A stretch of DNA of 64,000 nucleotides from Coprococcus ammoniilyticus (GTDB lineage Bacteria > Bacillota > Clostridia > Lachnospirales > Lachnospiraceae). Of this stretch, positions 7,683 to 17,197 are shown in pieces. A model generated the notes under the pieces. The model did no database searches. It was not told the origin of the DNA and saw only the letters and a list, made by a program, of their open reading frames with translations. Numbering within the stretch: the first letter of the stretch is position 1; each line of letters starts with the position of its first letter. Location: the NCBI RefSeq assembly GCF_025567345.1, contig NZ_JAOQJS010000005.1, positions 62,001-126,000 on the forward strand, in the 5' to 3' direction. Position numbers and translations under genes: made by a program.

Positions 7683-8598
7683 TCTTCTTTACATTTTCCT
7701 GTGTTCCGTATTGGGTCAGTATCTCGATATAGCGTCTGCCAAGGGTACTCAGCCGCATGCCTTTTCGTTTGATATAGCCGATCGTCATTTTCTCCTCCGT
7801 GTCAAGCGGAATTGCGCGGTAAGCACTGCCGTTTAATTCTTCACAGATAATACCGGAGCACAAGGTATATCCGTTCATACCAACCATCAGATTCAGCATT
7901 GTTGCACGGTCATCTGCTTTGATGATCTGCTTGTATTCCAGAGTGCTGAATACTTCTTCTGCATAATAGAACGAATTTCGTTCGCCCTGTTCAAAGGAAA
8001 GACAAGGATAATCTTTTAATTCTTCAAATGCGATCTTCTCTTTTCCTGCCAGTGGATGCTCGTTGCTCAGATACACGAATACATCACAGTCAAATAATTC
8101 CGTAAATTCCAGTCCGTTTTCTGAGAAGATCTTCTGCAAAGCCTTTCGGTTAAACTCATTTAAATATAAGATTCCAAGCTCACTCCGGTAGTCTCTTACA
8201 AACTCGATCACTTCATTTGTCCGTGTCTCATGCACAGCCAGTTCGAAATCATCCAGCCTGATCTCCTTTGCAAGCTCGATAAAGGCTTCTACCGCAAATG
8301 AATAGTGCTGCATGGATACACTGAATTTATTCTTTTTCTTTTCGTTATTTATGTATCGATCTTCGATCATCTGATTCAGTTCTACCATCTGTCTGGCATA
8401 GCTTAAAAATTCGTCTCCCTCCGCCGTGATCACGATACCACGATTGGTTCGGATAAATAATTCGATATTCAATTCTTCTTCCAGATCCCGTATCGTACTG
8501 GAAAGTGCCGGCTGGGATACATACAATTCTGCTGCCGCCTTATTCATGGATTTGGTATCTGCTATCTTTACAGCATAGACAAGCTGTTGTAATGTCAT
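7672..8598 (-). CDS. LysR-family transcriptional regulator, probable controller of the sulfur cluster
   Basis: 308 residues. The N-terminal ~60 residues form a winged helix-turn-helix (MNKAAAELYVSQPALSSTIRDLE region), followed by a linker helix and a periplasmic-binding-protein-like effector domain. It is encoded directly upstream of, and in the same direction as, the cystathionine enzyme gene, from which it is separated by its own terminator. Two matching T-N11-A dyads at 4908 and 7574 are the obvious targets. LysR relatives such as CysR, YtlI and CmbR control cysteine and methionine genes using O-acetylserine or related effectors; which effector is used here is unknown. Confidence 0.88.
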   Translation of the reverse strand: MTLQQLVYAVKIADTKSMNKAAAELYVSQPALSSTIRDLEEELNIELFIRTNRGIVITAEGDEFLSYARQMVELNQMIEDRYINNEKKKNKFSVSMQHYSFAVEAFIELAKEIRLDDFELAVHETRTNEVIEFVRDYRSELGILYLNEFNRKALQKIFSENGLEFTELFDCDVFVYLSNEHPLAGKEKIAFEELKDYPCLSFEQGERNSFYYAEEVFSTLEYKQIIKADDRATMLNLMVGMNGYTLCSGIICEELNGSAYRAIPLDTEEKMTIGYIKRKGMRLSTLGRRYIEILTQYGTQENVKKTAE

Positions 8599-8817
8599 AT
8601 CTGCGCCTCCCGGTTGCTTCCTTATATGTTTTCTTTTTATACAGGTACTTTATGCTTTAATATACTGTAAGACCTGTGTCCAAACAATTACGCTCATTGT
8701 ACCACACCTCTTTTTTATTTTCGATATTTTCTGATCGTTTTTATAAGATTCTGTCAAAGCATAGTTCTTCAAATCGAATTTTCCGGTAAAAAAATGGTTA
8801 AAACTTTCTAAAAACGG

Positions 8818-8846
8818 TTGACTAAGCTTTTCATACATGATAAAAA
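8818..8846 (+). promoter_or_regulatory. Probable promoter of the Mn2+ riboswitch/ATPase transcript
   Basis: TTGACT (8818-8823), 17-bp spacer, TAAAAA (8841-8846), about 10 bp before the riboswitch begins. The -10 is weak. Confidence 0.5.
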
Positions 8847-8856
8847 TATATCATTC

Positions 8857-8957
8857 AAAAAGGGAGTAGTTTCATGCTGTGCATGTGCCGATTCTCGTCA
8901 GTACGCCTTAAAAGGCCGGGGATCGGATAACCGATATATACGTTAAAACGAGACTTT
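8857..8957 (+). promoter_or_regulatory. yybP-ykoY (Mn2+) riboswitch aptamer
   Basis: Shows the hallmark pieces in order: P1 AAAAAG followed by GGGAGTAG (8857-8869); a helix CCGAT...ATCGG enclosing the CTCGTCAGTACG loop and CCGGGG (8888-8925); and ACGAGACTTTTT as the 3' P1 strand (8948-8959). These match the conserved GGGGAGUAG and GUCGUCA...CCGG elements of the family, which binds Mn2+ and turns on Mn2+ export genes. The P1 3' strand is also the 5' arm of the terminator, so ligand binding should prevent termination. Confidence 0.88.
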
Positions 8958-8998
8958 TTGTGCATATTTTTTGTGCACAAAAAGTCTCGTTTTTTATT
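8945..8998 (+). terminator. Riboswitch-controlled intrinsic terminator
   Basis: Perfect 20-bp arms (8945-8964 and 8974-8993, ends AAAACGAGAC / GTCTCGTTTT) with a 9-nt loop and a T-rich tail. The 5' arm overlaps the 3' strand of the aptamer P1 helix, giving mutually exclusive folds. Transcription of the ATPase needs read-through. Confidence 0.88.
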
Positions 8999-9118
8999 AT
9001 CAATTACAAAAAACAGCATGTACCAATCAGAATTTTTCCGAAATACAAGCAGTATGTTTAAAAAACTACTATTCATTATCTGTCTCAGGAAAAAAAGCAA
9101 AAGAAAGGACATGGTCTT

Positions 9119-11734
9119 ATGAAAGAAATCTATCAACTGAACAAAGAAGAATTATTCCGAACCTGCGGTAATCCGGAAGGACTTACCACTACAGATGCTA
9201 AAGAGCGACTTCAAACCTATGGTGAAAATACTCTGGTCGAGCAAAAGAAACAAAGTGTTGCTTCTGTCTTTTTTCACCAGTTTGCCGATCTGCTCGTTAT
9301 CATCCTGATCGCTGCCGCGATCGTCTCTATGGCATCCGGCAACATCGAAAGTACGATTGTTATATTTGCGGTTATTATCATGAATGCGATCCTTGGTACG
9401 ATCCAATATGTAAAGGCAGAAAAATCTCTTGATTCCTTAAAAGAATTATCTGCACCAAAAGCGAAAGTATTACGTGACGGAATCAAACAGGAGATTGCAT
9501 CAAAAGACATCGTACCGGGAGACATCCTGCTCTTAGAAGCCGGTGATATGATCGTCGCTGATGGCCGTATCATCGAAAATTTCTCTTTACAGGTAAATGA
9601 AAGTTCTCTGACCGGAGAGTCTACAAATGTGGATAAAGACGACTCTGATATCACCGAGGATGTTGCTCTCGGTGACCGCATCAATATGGTATTCTCCGGC
9701 AGTCTTGTTACCTATGGTCGTGCAAATGTTCTCGTTACAGCAACCGGAATGCATACAGAAATGGGTAAGATAGCCACCCTTATGAATAATACAAAATCCA
9801 AAGCGACCCCACTTCAGATCAGTCTTGATAATTTCAGTAAAAAACTGGCAACGATCATTATGGTGATCAGCCTGATCGTATTCGGTCTCCGCCTGATGCA
9901 GGGCGAGAAAATACTGGATTCTCTGATGTTCGCAGTTGCCCTTGCTGTCGCTGCCATTCCGGAGGCTCTCGGTTCGATCGTTACGATCGTTCAGGCAATG
10001 GGTACCAGAAAGATGGCTGCCGATCAGGCGATCATCAAAGATCTGAAAGCAGTCGAAAGTCTGGGCTGTGTCTCTGTTATCTGTTCGGATAAAACAGGTA
10101 CACTGACCCAGAACAAAATGACAGTTCAGCAGCTTTATACCTGTGATACTCTGTTAAATGCCGACCAACTGGATCTCCATATTCCGGCACATCGTTATTT
10201 TCTGTACAACTGTATCTTAAACAACGACAGCAGTATCCGGGATGGCAAGGATATCGGGGATCCGACTGAAACCTGTCTCCTTACGATGGCAAGGAAAACG
10301 AAACTATTTGATGTCGGTGTAACAGAAGAAGTTCTGCGTGATCTGATGCCGCGTCTGGAAGAGATTCCATTTGACTCCGAACGGAAACTGATGAGCAGCA
10401 AATACCTGTTGCACGGCGTACCTACGCTTCTGACAAAAGGTGCAGTCGATGTTCTTCTTACCCGTATGGATTCAATCATCACAGAGGATGGTATCCGTCC
10501 GATTACAGAGAACGACCGCAACAGAATTCTGGAACAAAACATGCAATTTTCCAGACAAGGTTTACGGGTTCTGGCACTTGCCTATAAAGAATGTTCCGAT
10601 TCGGAAGTTCTGACCGCAGCCTCCGAATATGGTTATACTTTTATCGGACTTGTATCCATGATTGATCCGCCAAGAGAAGAATCCATGGCTGCAGTTGCGG
10701 ATGCTATCTCCGCCGGAATCAAACCGATCATGATAACCGGAGATCATAAAGTAACGGCAACCGCTATTGCCAGACAGATCGGTATCTTCCACGATGGTGA
10801 TATGGCCGTAACCGGTCAGGAAGTCGACCGTATGACCGATGACGAACTTACAGATGTCCTTCCAAAGATCTCCGTCTATGCCAGAGTTTCACCGGAAAAC
10901 AAGATCCGTATCGTTGATGCATGGCAGAAGAAAGGTCACATTGTCGCCATGACCGGTGACGGTGTAAACGATGCTCCCGCATTGAAAAAAGCAGATATCG
11001 GTGTCGCTATGGGAATCACCGGAACCGAGGTATCAAAGGATGCCTCAGCTATGATCCTTGCAGATGATAATTTTGCAACGATCATAAAAGCTGTCCTGAC
11101 AGGAAGAAATGTTTACCGTAATATCATGAATGCCATCCTGTTCCTTTTGTCCGGAAACCTCGCAGCCATTCTGGTAGTTCTCTACTGCTCCATCATGGCG
11201 CTTGATACCCCATTCCAGCCGGTTCATCTGCTCTTTATCAATCTGCTGACCGATTCACTTCCGGCACTTGCCATCGGTATGGAACCATCCGATAAGAAAT
11301 TACTTCGTAACAAACCGCGAGATCCAAAAGCAGGAATCTTCAATAAATCCTTCTCGCTCCAGCTTATTTGCTACGGTGTTCTGATCGGTATTGTTACAAC
11401 CGTCGCCTTTTATCTGGGTGATTCCGTAAATGCCCTGACTGCCAGCACAATGGCATTTGCCACACTGACGCTTGCAAGATTGTTCCACGGATTTACATGC
11501 CGCAGCGAATCCTCTATTATAAAGATCGGTATCCGCTCCAACCTCTGGAGTGTCGCCGCTTTCTTCGCCGGTGTCCTGCTGCTTGGCTTTGTCCTGCTCG
11601 CACCATTTATGCATGGCTTATTCATGATTGCCGACCTGACAGTTAAAAATGTATTGAGCATTTTAGGGCTTGCATTTATCCCAACCTTTATTATCCAGAT
11701 CACACGAATAATAAAAGAAGCTGTTCGTAAATAA
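9119..11734 (+). CDS. P2-type cation-transporting ATPase, probable Mn2+ exporter
   Basis: 871 residues. The order is: N-terminal cation ATPase domain, membrane segments, actuator loop with SLTGES, a fourth-helix motif AIPEALGSIVTI, phosphorylation site SDKTGTLTQNK, nucleotide domain, MTGDGVNDAPALKKADIG hinge and C-terminal membrane domain. The overall layout is that of SERCA/YloB Ca2+ pumps, but the usual PEGLP ion-binding motif is PEALG here, so ion choice may differ. The Mn2+ riboswitch directly upstream argues for Mn2+ efflux, as shown for riboswitch-linked YoaB in Lactococcus. ATG at 9119 follows AAAGGA. No terminator was clear in the 87 bp downstream. Confidence 0.88.
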   Translation: MKEIYQLNKEELFRTCGNPEGLTTTDAKERLQTYGENTLVEQKKQSVASVFFHQFADLLVIILIAAAIVSMASGNIESTIVIFAVIIMNAILGTIQYVKAEKSLDSLKELSAPKAKVLRDGIKQEIASKDIVPGDILLLEAGDMIVADGRIIENFSLQVNESSLTGESTNVDKDDSDITEDVALGDRINMVFSGSLVTYGRANVLVTATGMHTEMGKIATLMNNTKSKATPLQISLDNFSKKLATIIMVISLIVFGLRLMQGEKILDSLMFAVALAVAAIPEALGSIVTIVQAMGTRKMAADQAIIKDLKAVESLGCVSVICSDKTGTLTQNKMTVQQLYTCDTLLNADQLDLHIPAHRYFLYNCILNNDSSIRDGKDIGDPTETCLLTMARKTKLFDVGVTEEVLRDLMPRLEEIPFDSERKLMSSKYLLHGVPTLLTKGAVDVLLTRMDSIITEDGIRPITENDRNRILEQNMQFSRQGLRVLALAYKECSDSEVLTAASEYGYTFIGLVSMIDPPREESMAAVADAISAGIKPIMITGDHKVTATAIARQIGIFHDGDMAVTGQEVDRMTDDELTDVLPKISVYARVSPENKIRIVDAWQKKGHIVAMTGDGVNDAPALKKADIGVAMGITGTEVSKDASAMILADDNFATIIKAVLTGRNVYRNIMNAILFLLSGNLAAILVVLYCSIMALDTPFQPVHLLFINLLTDSLPALAIGMEPSDKKLLRNKPRDPKAGIFNKSFSLQLICYGVLIGIVTTVAFYLGDSVNALTASTMAFATLTLARLFHGFTCRSESSIIKIGIRSNLWSVAAFFAGVLLLGFVLLAPFMHGLFMIADLTVKNVLSILGLAFIPTFIIQITRIIKEAVRK

Positions 11735-11821
11735 CTGCAGCGTCAAGACTTATGAAATGGTTGTGTTGTGCCTGCAAAAGTCATGACTTATACAAAGTCG
11801 AATGCCGGCTGGCGGTTTCTT

Positions 11822-12295
11822 TTAATAAAACTCCAGTCGGTGTTCCACCAGCTCATCTCCTTCATAGACCAGCCGCAGAGTGAAGAAACGTTGTTCATCT
11901 TCTAATAAAAGTTTTAAAAATATGGCATCTCCTGTCCAGGTCGGAAGAGATGGCACGATGCTTTTATCTACCCATTTCAGTTCTCCTTCATTGCAGGCGG
12001 TTAAGCTTCCGGTAAAGCCATCTGCTGTAAACAGACACATCAGCTCCGGCTCACAGACATCACTGATAAATGTGATCAGGCCACGGAACTGATAAGAGGT
12101 CAGTGTCAGTCCTGTTTCTTCTTTTACTTCCCGAAGCAGGCAGTCTTCCGGTCCTTCTGTTCCTTCCGCATGTCCGCCGACTCCGATCCATTTATTCTTA
12201 TTAATATCTTTCTCCTTCTTTGTACGATGAAGCATCAGATATTTTCCGTCTTTCTCTATATAACATAATGTTGTCATTTTCATAGTAAGTGACAT
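11822..12295 (-). CDS. Nudix hydrolase (MutT/8-oxo-dGTPase-like)
   Basis: 157 residues with a complete Nudix box, residues ~40-63: G-x5-E-x7-REVKEETGL. The N-terminal MTTLCYIEKDGKYLMLHR strand and length fit MutT/MTH1-like enzymes that hydrolyse oxidised nucleoside triphosphates; the C-terminal HRLEFY-type ending is common in this group in Firmicutes. AGGAGATG precedes the ATG at 12295. It converges with the ATPase gene and seems to be a single-gene unit. The substrate is family inference. Confidence 0.85.
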   Translation of the reverse strand: MSLTMKMTTLCYIEKDGKYLMLHRTKKEKDINKNKWIGVGGHAEGTEGPEDCLLREVKEETGLTLTSYQFRGLITFISDVCEPELMCLFTADGFTGSLTACNEGELKWVDKSIVPSLPTWTGDAIFLKLLLEDEQRFFTLRLVYEGDELVEHRLEFY

Positions 12296-12394
12296 AGTCT
12301 TTCATCTCCTGTTATTTGCCATATTTACCCATATGCGCTCATTATACCTTCCCCCCGGACAAATGCAACCGATAATTCAAATACAGTTGCCATA

Positions 12395-12424
12395 TTGAAA
12401 TTATCGCTTTTCCGGTGCTATAAT
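12395..12424 (+). promoter_or_regulatory. Promoter of the YqeY-like gene
   Basis: TTGAAA (12395-12400), 18-bp spacer, TATAAT (12419-12424). The ~100-nt leader has a small GACAGG/CCTGTC hairpin and a direct repeat of GCAATTAC on both sides of an AAAAC/GTTTT stem. Confidence 0.7.
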
Positions 12425-12533
12425 AAGGAGCGACAGGTTGTAAACCTGTCCGATCACAATATGTGAAGCAATTACAAAACATCGACAGTTTTGCAATTAC
12501 CTATATATAACTTTATACGGAGGTATGAATATA

Positions 12534-12980
12534 ATGAGTAAAATTGATGAAGTCAGAAGCGAAATGATGGCCGCTATGAAGGCACATGATAAAGAGAGAA
12601 AGGACGCATTATCCGCACTCCTTACAGCCCTGAAAAATAAATTTATAGACAAACGTGCTGATCTGACAGAGGAAGAAGAAAACGAAGTTGTATTAAGAGA
12701 AATCAAGCTCGCAAAGGAAACAATCGATACAACACCTGCTGATCGTACCGATATCATAGATGAATGCAAGGCAAGAATCACCGTATTCGAAGAATTCGCA
12801 CCAAAGATGATGGATGAAGCAGAGATCACTGCTACGATCAAAGAAGTTCTTGCAGGTCTTGGTATCGATGCTCCAACAGCCAAAGACAAGGGTAAGATCA
12901 TGAAAGAGCTGATGCCTAAGGTTAAAGGCAAAGCTGACGGAAAACTGGTCAACCAGATCCTTACATCTATGATGGCATAA
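12534..12980 (+). CDS. GatB/YqeY domain-containing protein
   Basis: 148 residues, mostly helical and charged, matching stand-alone YqeY proteins: an N-terminal helical bundle with MAAMKAHDKERKDALSALL and a C-terminal tail domain like that of the GatB amidotransferase subunit (TAKDKGKIMKELMPKVKGKADG). These proteins bind tRNA-related targets, but their role is not settled. The ATG at 12534 is chosen over 12525, because GGAGG ends only one base before 12525 and 10 bases before 12534. The gene is monocistronic, followed by a large inverted-repeat element. Confidence 0.88.
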   Translation: MSKIDEVRSEMMAAMKAHDKERKDALSALLTALKNKFIDKRADLTEEEENEVVLREIKLAKETIDTTPADRTDIIDECKARITVFEEFAPKMMDEAEITATIKEVLAGLGIDAPTAKDKGKIMKELMPKVKGKADGKLVNQILTSMMA

Positions 12981-13005
12981 GCATATCAGTCTATAAAATA
13001 CCAGA

Positions 13006-13170
13006 AAAAACTCCATGCCGGACGTCTATATATCTTTATTCCGCAGAACACTTTCGTTCGATCCGAAACGTAACGGTACTAAACTCATCACCTACTGGTG
13101 ATTCGTTAAAGACCGACGTTCCGAACAGGTCTGCTTCATAAAATATATAGACGTCCGGCATGGAGTTTTT
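13006..13170. repeat. Structured intergenic repeat, copy 1, with perfect 28-bp inverted arms
   Basis: Arms 13006-13033 and 13143-13170 are exact inverted copies (outer part AAAAACTCCATGCCGGACGT). The 109-bp interior has an ATCACC-TACT-GGTGAT hairpin (13087-13102) and a block at 13106-13140 (GACCGACGTTCC, then CTGCTTCAT) that recurs in a second element at 28877-28959. The arms end in A- and T-runs, so the element can terminate transcription from both sides, serving the YqeY and EIIC-EAL genes. Confidence 0.8.
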
Positions 13171-13180
13171 AGTTTATATC

Positions 13181-15328
13181 TCAGCTTTCATGTCCTGACC
13201 CTTTGATCCACGACATAAGTTCATCAAGTTTAATCGGCTTGCTGTAGAGATAGCCCTGGAATGCATCACAGCCAAGTTTTTTCAGTTCATCTCTCTGAGC
13301 TTCATTCTCTACATATTCAGCAATAATCTTGAATTTCAAAGATCTGCCCAGATAGACGATTGATGCAATGATATCACGATTCGTTTCATTATGAATAACG
13401 TCTCTCGTCAGAGATCCATCCAGCTTTACAATGTTAAAATACTTCGTCTGCAAATAAACCAGCGACGTATGTCCCATACCAAAATCATCGATCAGGAATC
13501 TGTGACCTTTCGCCTTCAATGCTTCAATCTTTTTCGTTATATCAATGGACGAAGAAAGTGCATCCTGCTCCGTGATCTCAAGTCCGAGCTGTACATTTGG
13601 AAACTGGTATTTCTTTACAACATTTTCGATACATGCTTCAATGCCATCCCATTCCAGAGATTCATTTGTAAGATTGACCGACATCTTGAAATCATCCGGT
13701 ACGATATCCCTTACCTGTGCCAGTGCCGCACCTGCCGTATCAAAGATAAATTTCTCTAACGTACTAAGTACCTTCTTTTCCTTGGCAAGCTGTATGATCA
13801 ACGGAGGATAGATAAATCCAAATTCCGGATGCTCCCAACGGATCAACGCTTCTGCACCAATGCACCTGCCATCACGGTTCACCTGTGGCTGATACACTAA
13901 GAACAATTCTTTCCGTCTGATTGCTTCAACAAGTTCATCTGCCAGGATACGGGCCATATGTCCGATCTCATCTTCACGCTTTGTATATGGTGAGATGGAA
14001 TTGTTCTGCTCCTCGCGCTGCATCTCCTCCACCAGTCTTTTGACATCACGTTTCAGACGCAGTTCCCGCTGTTCTTCATACATACGAATAAATGGTTTAT
14101 AAATACACACACCAATTGCCAGACACAGGATCTGCAAAACTGCTCCTGCCCAGGAACCGGTAGCCTGATACCCACTCAGAATAACAGGCGTCGTCCAATC
14201 AACTTCACGTATCACATGCGGAACAAGTCCAAAGAACATTGCCGCATAAGTGACCAGATAATTCACCATCGGTACAAGCATAAATGGGATCAGTAGAATA
14301 GGATTCAAAATCACAGGAACTCCAAATAAGACAATTTCACTGATATTGAAGACCAAACTCGGTGCTGCCATATATGCAAGATTCCGAACACCCTTCTTTT
14401 TCGCAAACAACAGGATCGCAATCACCAGACACAAAACGGCTCCCACTCCTCCCAGAAGTACAAATACATCCTGCATTGTCTTGCTGAAAATTCCGGCTGT
14501 TATATCAGAAAAATTCTGCTTGATCACTGTGTCTAACATATTGTGTCCATGAATTCCAAAGAACCATAACGCATGTGTCAGAAAAATAATGACCACTCCT
14601 GCTCCCAGTCCATTCTGTAATGGCTTTAACAGGTAATCAAAAAAGCGTTCAACCAATTCCTGAAAACCGCTTACTCCAAATAATACCTGTAACAAAATTC
14701 GAAAAAACGCAAAAAATCCAATAATGACAACCGCCGGAGCAATTCCCTCGATTGCTTCAATATAGATACCGTCCGTATTCGTACGCTGATTTTTCACCTT
14801 GAAGAAACGACTGCTCTTCATTGTGTAATAGATCTTACCGGAAATAAGCGCAACAAACAGTGCCGTAAATGCATGCATATTGCTTAACGAATGAATGGAA
14901 AAATCATCGTACTGGATTCCGAAATACCCTACCAGAGCAGCCAGTGTGATAATTACTAAAATGATAATATTTCCTGTACCTTCATAGATTTCCTGCTTTC
15001 TCCGTTTCATAATGGCATAACTGACCGTTGTTGTTACTGCCAGAAAAACAGCAAAGAACTCATTAACACTGGCATATACGAAATTCAGAATTTCCAGTAC
15101 ATGTCCACCACACAATTTCGCTATAAACGTCTGATATGCAGGAATCGGTAGATTGATCAACATCGCCGCCAGGTACCCGACTACAAGAAGCGGGATCATC
15201 ATGATCATACCCTGTCGGATCGCACCCAGCGCGCAGCTGCTGTCAAGCCGGTCTGCCATACGCATGATCATTTTTTTAAATTTGCTCATCTTTTGTTTTA
15301 GTGCAATAATCTGGAAGTTAATTATCAC
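13181..15328 (-). CDS. PTS EIIC-like membrane domain fused to EAL c-di-GMP phosphodiesterase
   Basis: 715 residues. Residues ~30-410 are a lactose/cellobiose-type EIIC permease domain: HALWFFGIHG with His252, and ISEIVLFGVPVILNP with Glu331, residues that line the sugar site in ChbC-type structures. A charged helical linker (~415-470) leads to an EAL domain (~472-710) with EAL (E493), SVNLTNES, LEITEQ, IDDFGMG, VKLDGS, AEYVENE and QGYLY, so the catalytic acids appear intact. There is no EIIB or EIIA domain and no PTS gene nearby. A sugar sensor that adjusts c-di-GMP is the simplest reading (inference). The GTG start at 15328 has AAAGGA; the ATG 13 codons in lacks a ribosome site. Confidence 0.88.
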   Translation of the reverse strand: MIINFQIIALKQKMSKFKKMIMRMADRLDSSCALGAIRQGMIMMIPLLVVGYLAAMLINLPIPAYQTFIAKLCGGHVLEILNFVYASVNEFFAVFLAVTTTVSYAIMKRRKQEIYEGTGNIIILVIITLAALVGYFGIQYDDFSIHSLSNMHAFTALFVALISGKIYYTMKSSRFFKVKNQRTNTDGIYIEAIEGIAPAVVIIGFFAFFRILLQVLFGVSGFQELVERFFDYLLKPLQNGLGAGVVIIFLTHALWFFGIHGHNMLDTVIKQNFSDITAGIFSKTMQDVFVLLGGVGAVLCLVIAILLFAKKKGVRNLAYMAAPSLVFNISEIVLFGVPVILNPILLIPFMLVPMVNYLVTYAAMFFGLVPHVIREVDWTTPVILSGYQATGSWAGAVLQILCLAIGVCIYKPFIRMYEEQRELRLKRDVKRLVEEMQREEQNNSISPYTKREDEIGHMARILADELVEAIRRKELFLVYQPQVNRDGRCIGAEALIRWEHPEFGFIYPPLIIQLAKEKKVLSTLEKFIFDTAGAALAQVRDIVPDDFKMSVNLTNESLEWDGIEACIENVVKKYQFPNVQLGLEITEQDALSSSIDITKKIEALKAKGHRFLIDDFGMGHTSLVYLQTKYFNIVKLDGSLTRDVIHNETNRDIIASIVYLGRSLKFKIIAEYVENEAQRDELKKLGCDAFQGYLYSKPIKLDELMSWIKGSGHES

Positions 15329-15340
15329 ACGTTCCTTTCT

Positions 15341-16999
15341 CTACTCTCTCACCAGATGTAGTTTTTCTGCAAGCTTCAGGATCAGGGTTCCCTTTGGCAT
15401 AGCAAGGATTTCTTCCTTCGTATATCCTCCGACTGCCAGAATAGCTGCTGCATAGAAAATAACTGCAAGCAGGATTGCCAGAACAACACTGACTGAATTC
15501 ATATGGATCAGGTGGTAGAAGATCTGATAACTGCCCCAGGCAACGATTCCCATAAATATCGATGCAACGGCAGGAGCAAGATAGATCTTCTTCACATCAA
15601 GCTTCGTAGACATATATTTGGATACAGATATATGATTAAAGATACATGCCAGTAATGAATACAGGATCGTAGCCGCTACCAGACCGAACAGCTTCGCATC
15701 TGTAAATTTCAAAATAGCAGCAAGGAATACTAAATGGATCAACAATGCAAGTGTCGCATTCTTCACCGGCTCCATAACCTTTCCGATTCCCTGCAAGATA
15801 CTGTTTGTAAGTGTTGATAATGAATAAAATACCACAGATATGCAGCCGGTAGTCAACGCCTTAAATACCAGCGGATCCGCACCACGGAACAACAGTGTGA
15901 TGATCGGTTCTGATAGCACACCGATTCCGACTGCACATGGTATCGTCACCATCATCGTGATACTCATGGACTGATTGTATACATGATTCGTTTCCGCTTT
16001 ATCCCCCTTGGTAAATGCTCCCGAAATATTTGGTATCAGGGTTGTTCCAACCGCAGATGCGATCGATACCGGAAGATTGATCAGCACCATATACTGACCG
16101 GAAAAAATACCGTACAAATTTGCAGATTCAACACGATCTACATTTTTACTGTTTAAGACATTGTAGAAAATCTTCATATCTACGGTGGTCGTAATATTAT
16201 ACACAAATGCAGCAATAATGATCGGTGTTACGATCATTACGATCTGCCGGAATAACTTTCCATATGATTCTACATTCGACGAAACATCAGACTCTACTGT
16301 CTCCATAATTTCTTTTCTTCTTCCTGCATATGCGATCAGAATATAAATAATTCCACAAAGAACACCTGCCCCTGTTCCCATTGCACTGCCTGCTGCACCA
16401 TATTTTGCATGTTCAGAGGTTCCCGGTACAAATGGTCTGGACATCAGATAGGCAGCCAGAACACTGACAACTGCATTTGCAATCTGCTCTATAATCTGTG
16501 ATATGGAGGTTGGAATCATCGTTTTATATGCCTGAAGATAGCCTCTGTAGATAGCAAGAAAGCCCGACAGAAATATTGTCGGTGCGAGGATCTGTAAGCT
16601 TAAAATCGCATTTGGCTGTTCCTTCACCAAAGCCGGTGCAAATGCAAATGTCAGGACAGCCGCCACCAATCCGACAGATACTACATAGATAAAAGCACAT
16701 TTAAATACCCGTCTCGCATTTCTGTATTCTCCCAGGGCCAGCTTCCCTGAAATGATCTTAGAAACCGCTGTTGGAATGCTGTACGTAGCGATCATCAATA
16801 TCATGGAATATATTGCATACGCTGTACCATAATATCCATTTCCCTCATCTCCGATAATCTGAAATAACGGTGACCGGTATAAGAGACCGATCACTCGGGA
16901 TAATATACCTGCACCTGCCAGCACTGCCGCCTGAAAAGCAAAATTTGTCCTCATACCGGACGGCTTCTTTATTTTCTTCTTTTCATTATCATTCTGCAT
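15341..16999 (-). CDS. MurJ/SpoVB-family lipid flippase-like membrane protein
   Basis: 552 residues with about 14 membrane segments. The N-terminal AVLAGAGILSRVIGLLYRSPL is typical of SpoVB/YtgP/MurJ members of the MOP superfamily, which flip lipid-linked peptidoglycan or polysaccharide precursors. A basic tail (KEEILAMPKGTLILKLAEKL region) also matches this branch. AGGAGAAACAATC precedes the ATG. It is encoded 12 bp upstream of the EIIC-EAL gene and probably shares its transcript. Several paralogues per genome are normal in Clostridia, so which one this is cannot be told. Confidence 0.85.
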   Translation of the reverse strand: MQNDNEKKKIKKPSGMRTNFAFQAAVLAGAGILSRVIGLLYRSPLFQIIGDEGNGYYGTAYAIYSMILMIATYSIPTAVSKIISGKLALGEYRNARRVFKCAFIYVVSVGLVAAVLTFAFAPALVKEQPNAILSLQILAPTIFLSGFLAIYRGYLQAYKTMIPTSISQIIEQIANAVVSVLAAYLMSRPFVPGTSEHAKYGAAGSAMGTGAGVLCGIIYILIAYAGRRKEIMETVESDVSSNVESYGKLFRQIVMIVTPIIIAAFVYNITTTVDMKIFYNVLNSKNVDRVESANLYGIFSGQYMVLINLPVSIASAVGTTLIPNISGAFTKGDKAETNHVYNQSMSITMMVTIPCAVGIGVLSEPIITLLFRGADPLVFKALTTGCISVVFYSLSTLTNSILQGIGKVMEPVKNATLALLIHLVFLAAILKFTDAKLFGLVAATILYSLLACIFNHISVSKYMSTKLDVKKIYLAPAVASIFMGIVAWGSYQIFYHLIHMNSVSVVLAILLAVIFYAAAILAVGGYTKEEILAMPKGTLILKLAEKLHLVRE

Positions 17000-17197
17000 G
17001 ATTGTTTCTCCTGATTATTTTGTAACTGACTACAAGACGATCAGCTACCATTCTATCTGGTTGCACATATTTCCGGCGTCTGCTATACTAACATCGGAAA
17101 TGACACACGTTTCCAATACCCTATATATATACCAGTTTTTTATACTTATTACAAATAAAATATGTAAAAGATTTTCATAAAAGGAGGTTTTCCACCT

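Noticed and set aside
8855..9136. Open frame of 93 codons on the minus strand
   Set aside because: Lies over the Mn2+ riboswitch and its terminator; no ribosome site or family.
11735..11821. Terminator after the Mn2+ ATPase gene
   Set aside because: Only weak pairing (CCG/CGG) with a late T-rich stretch; no convincing stem.
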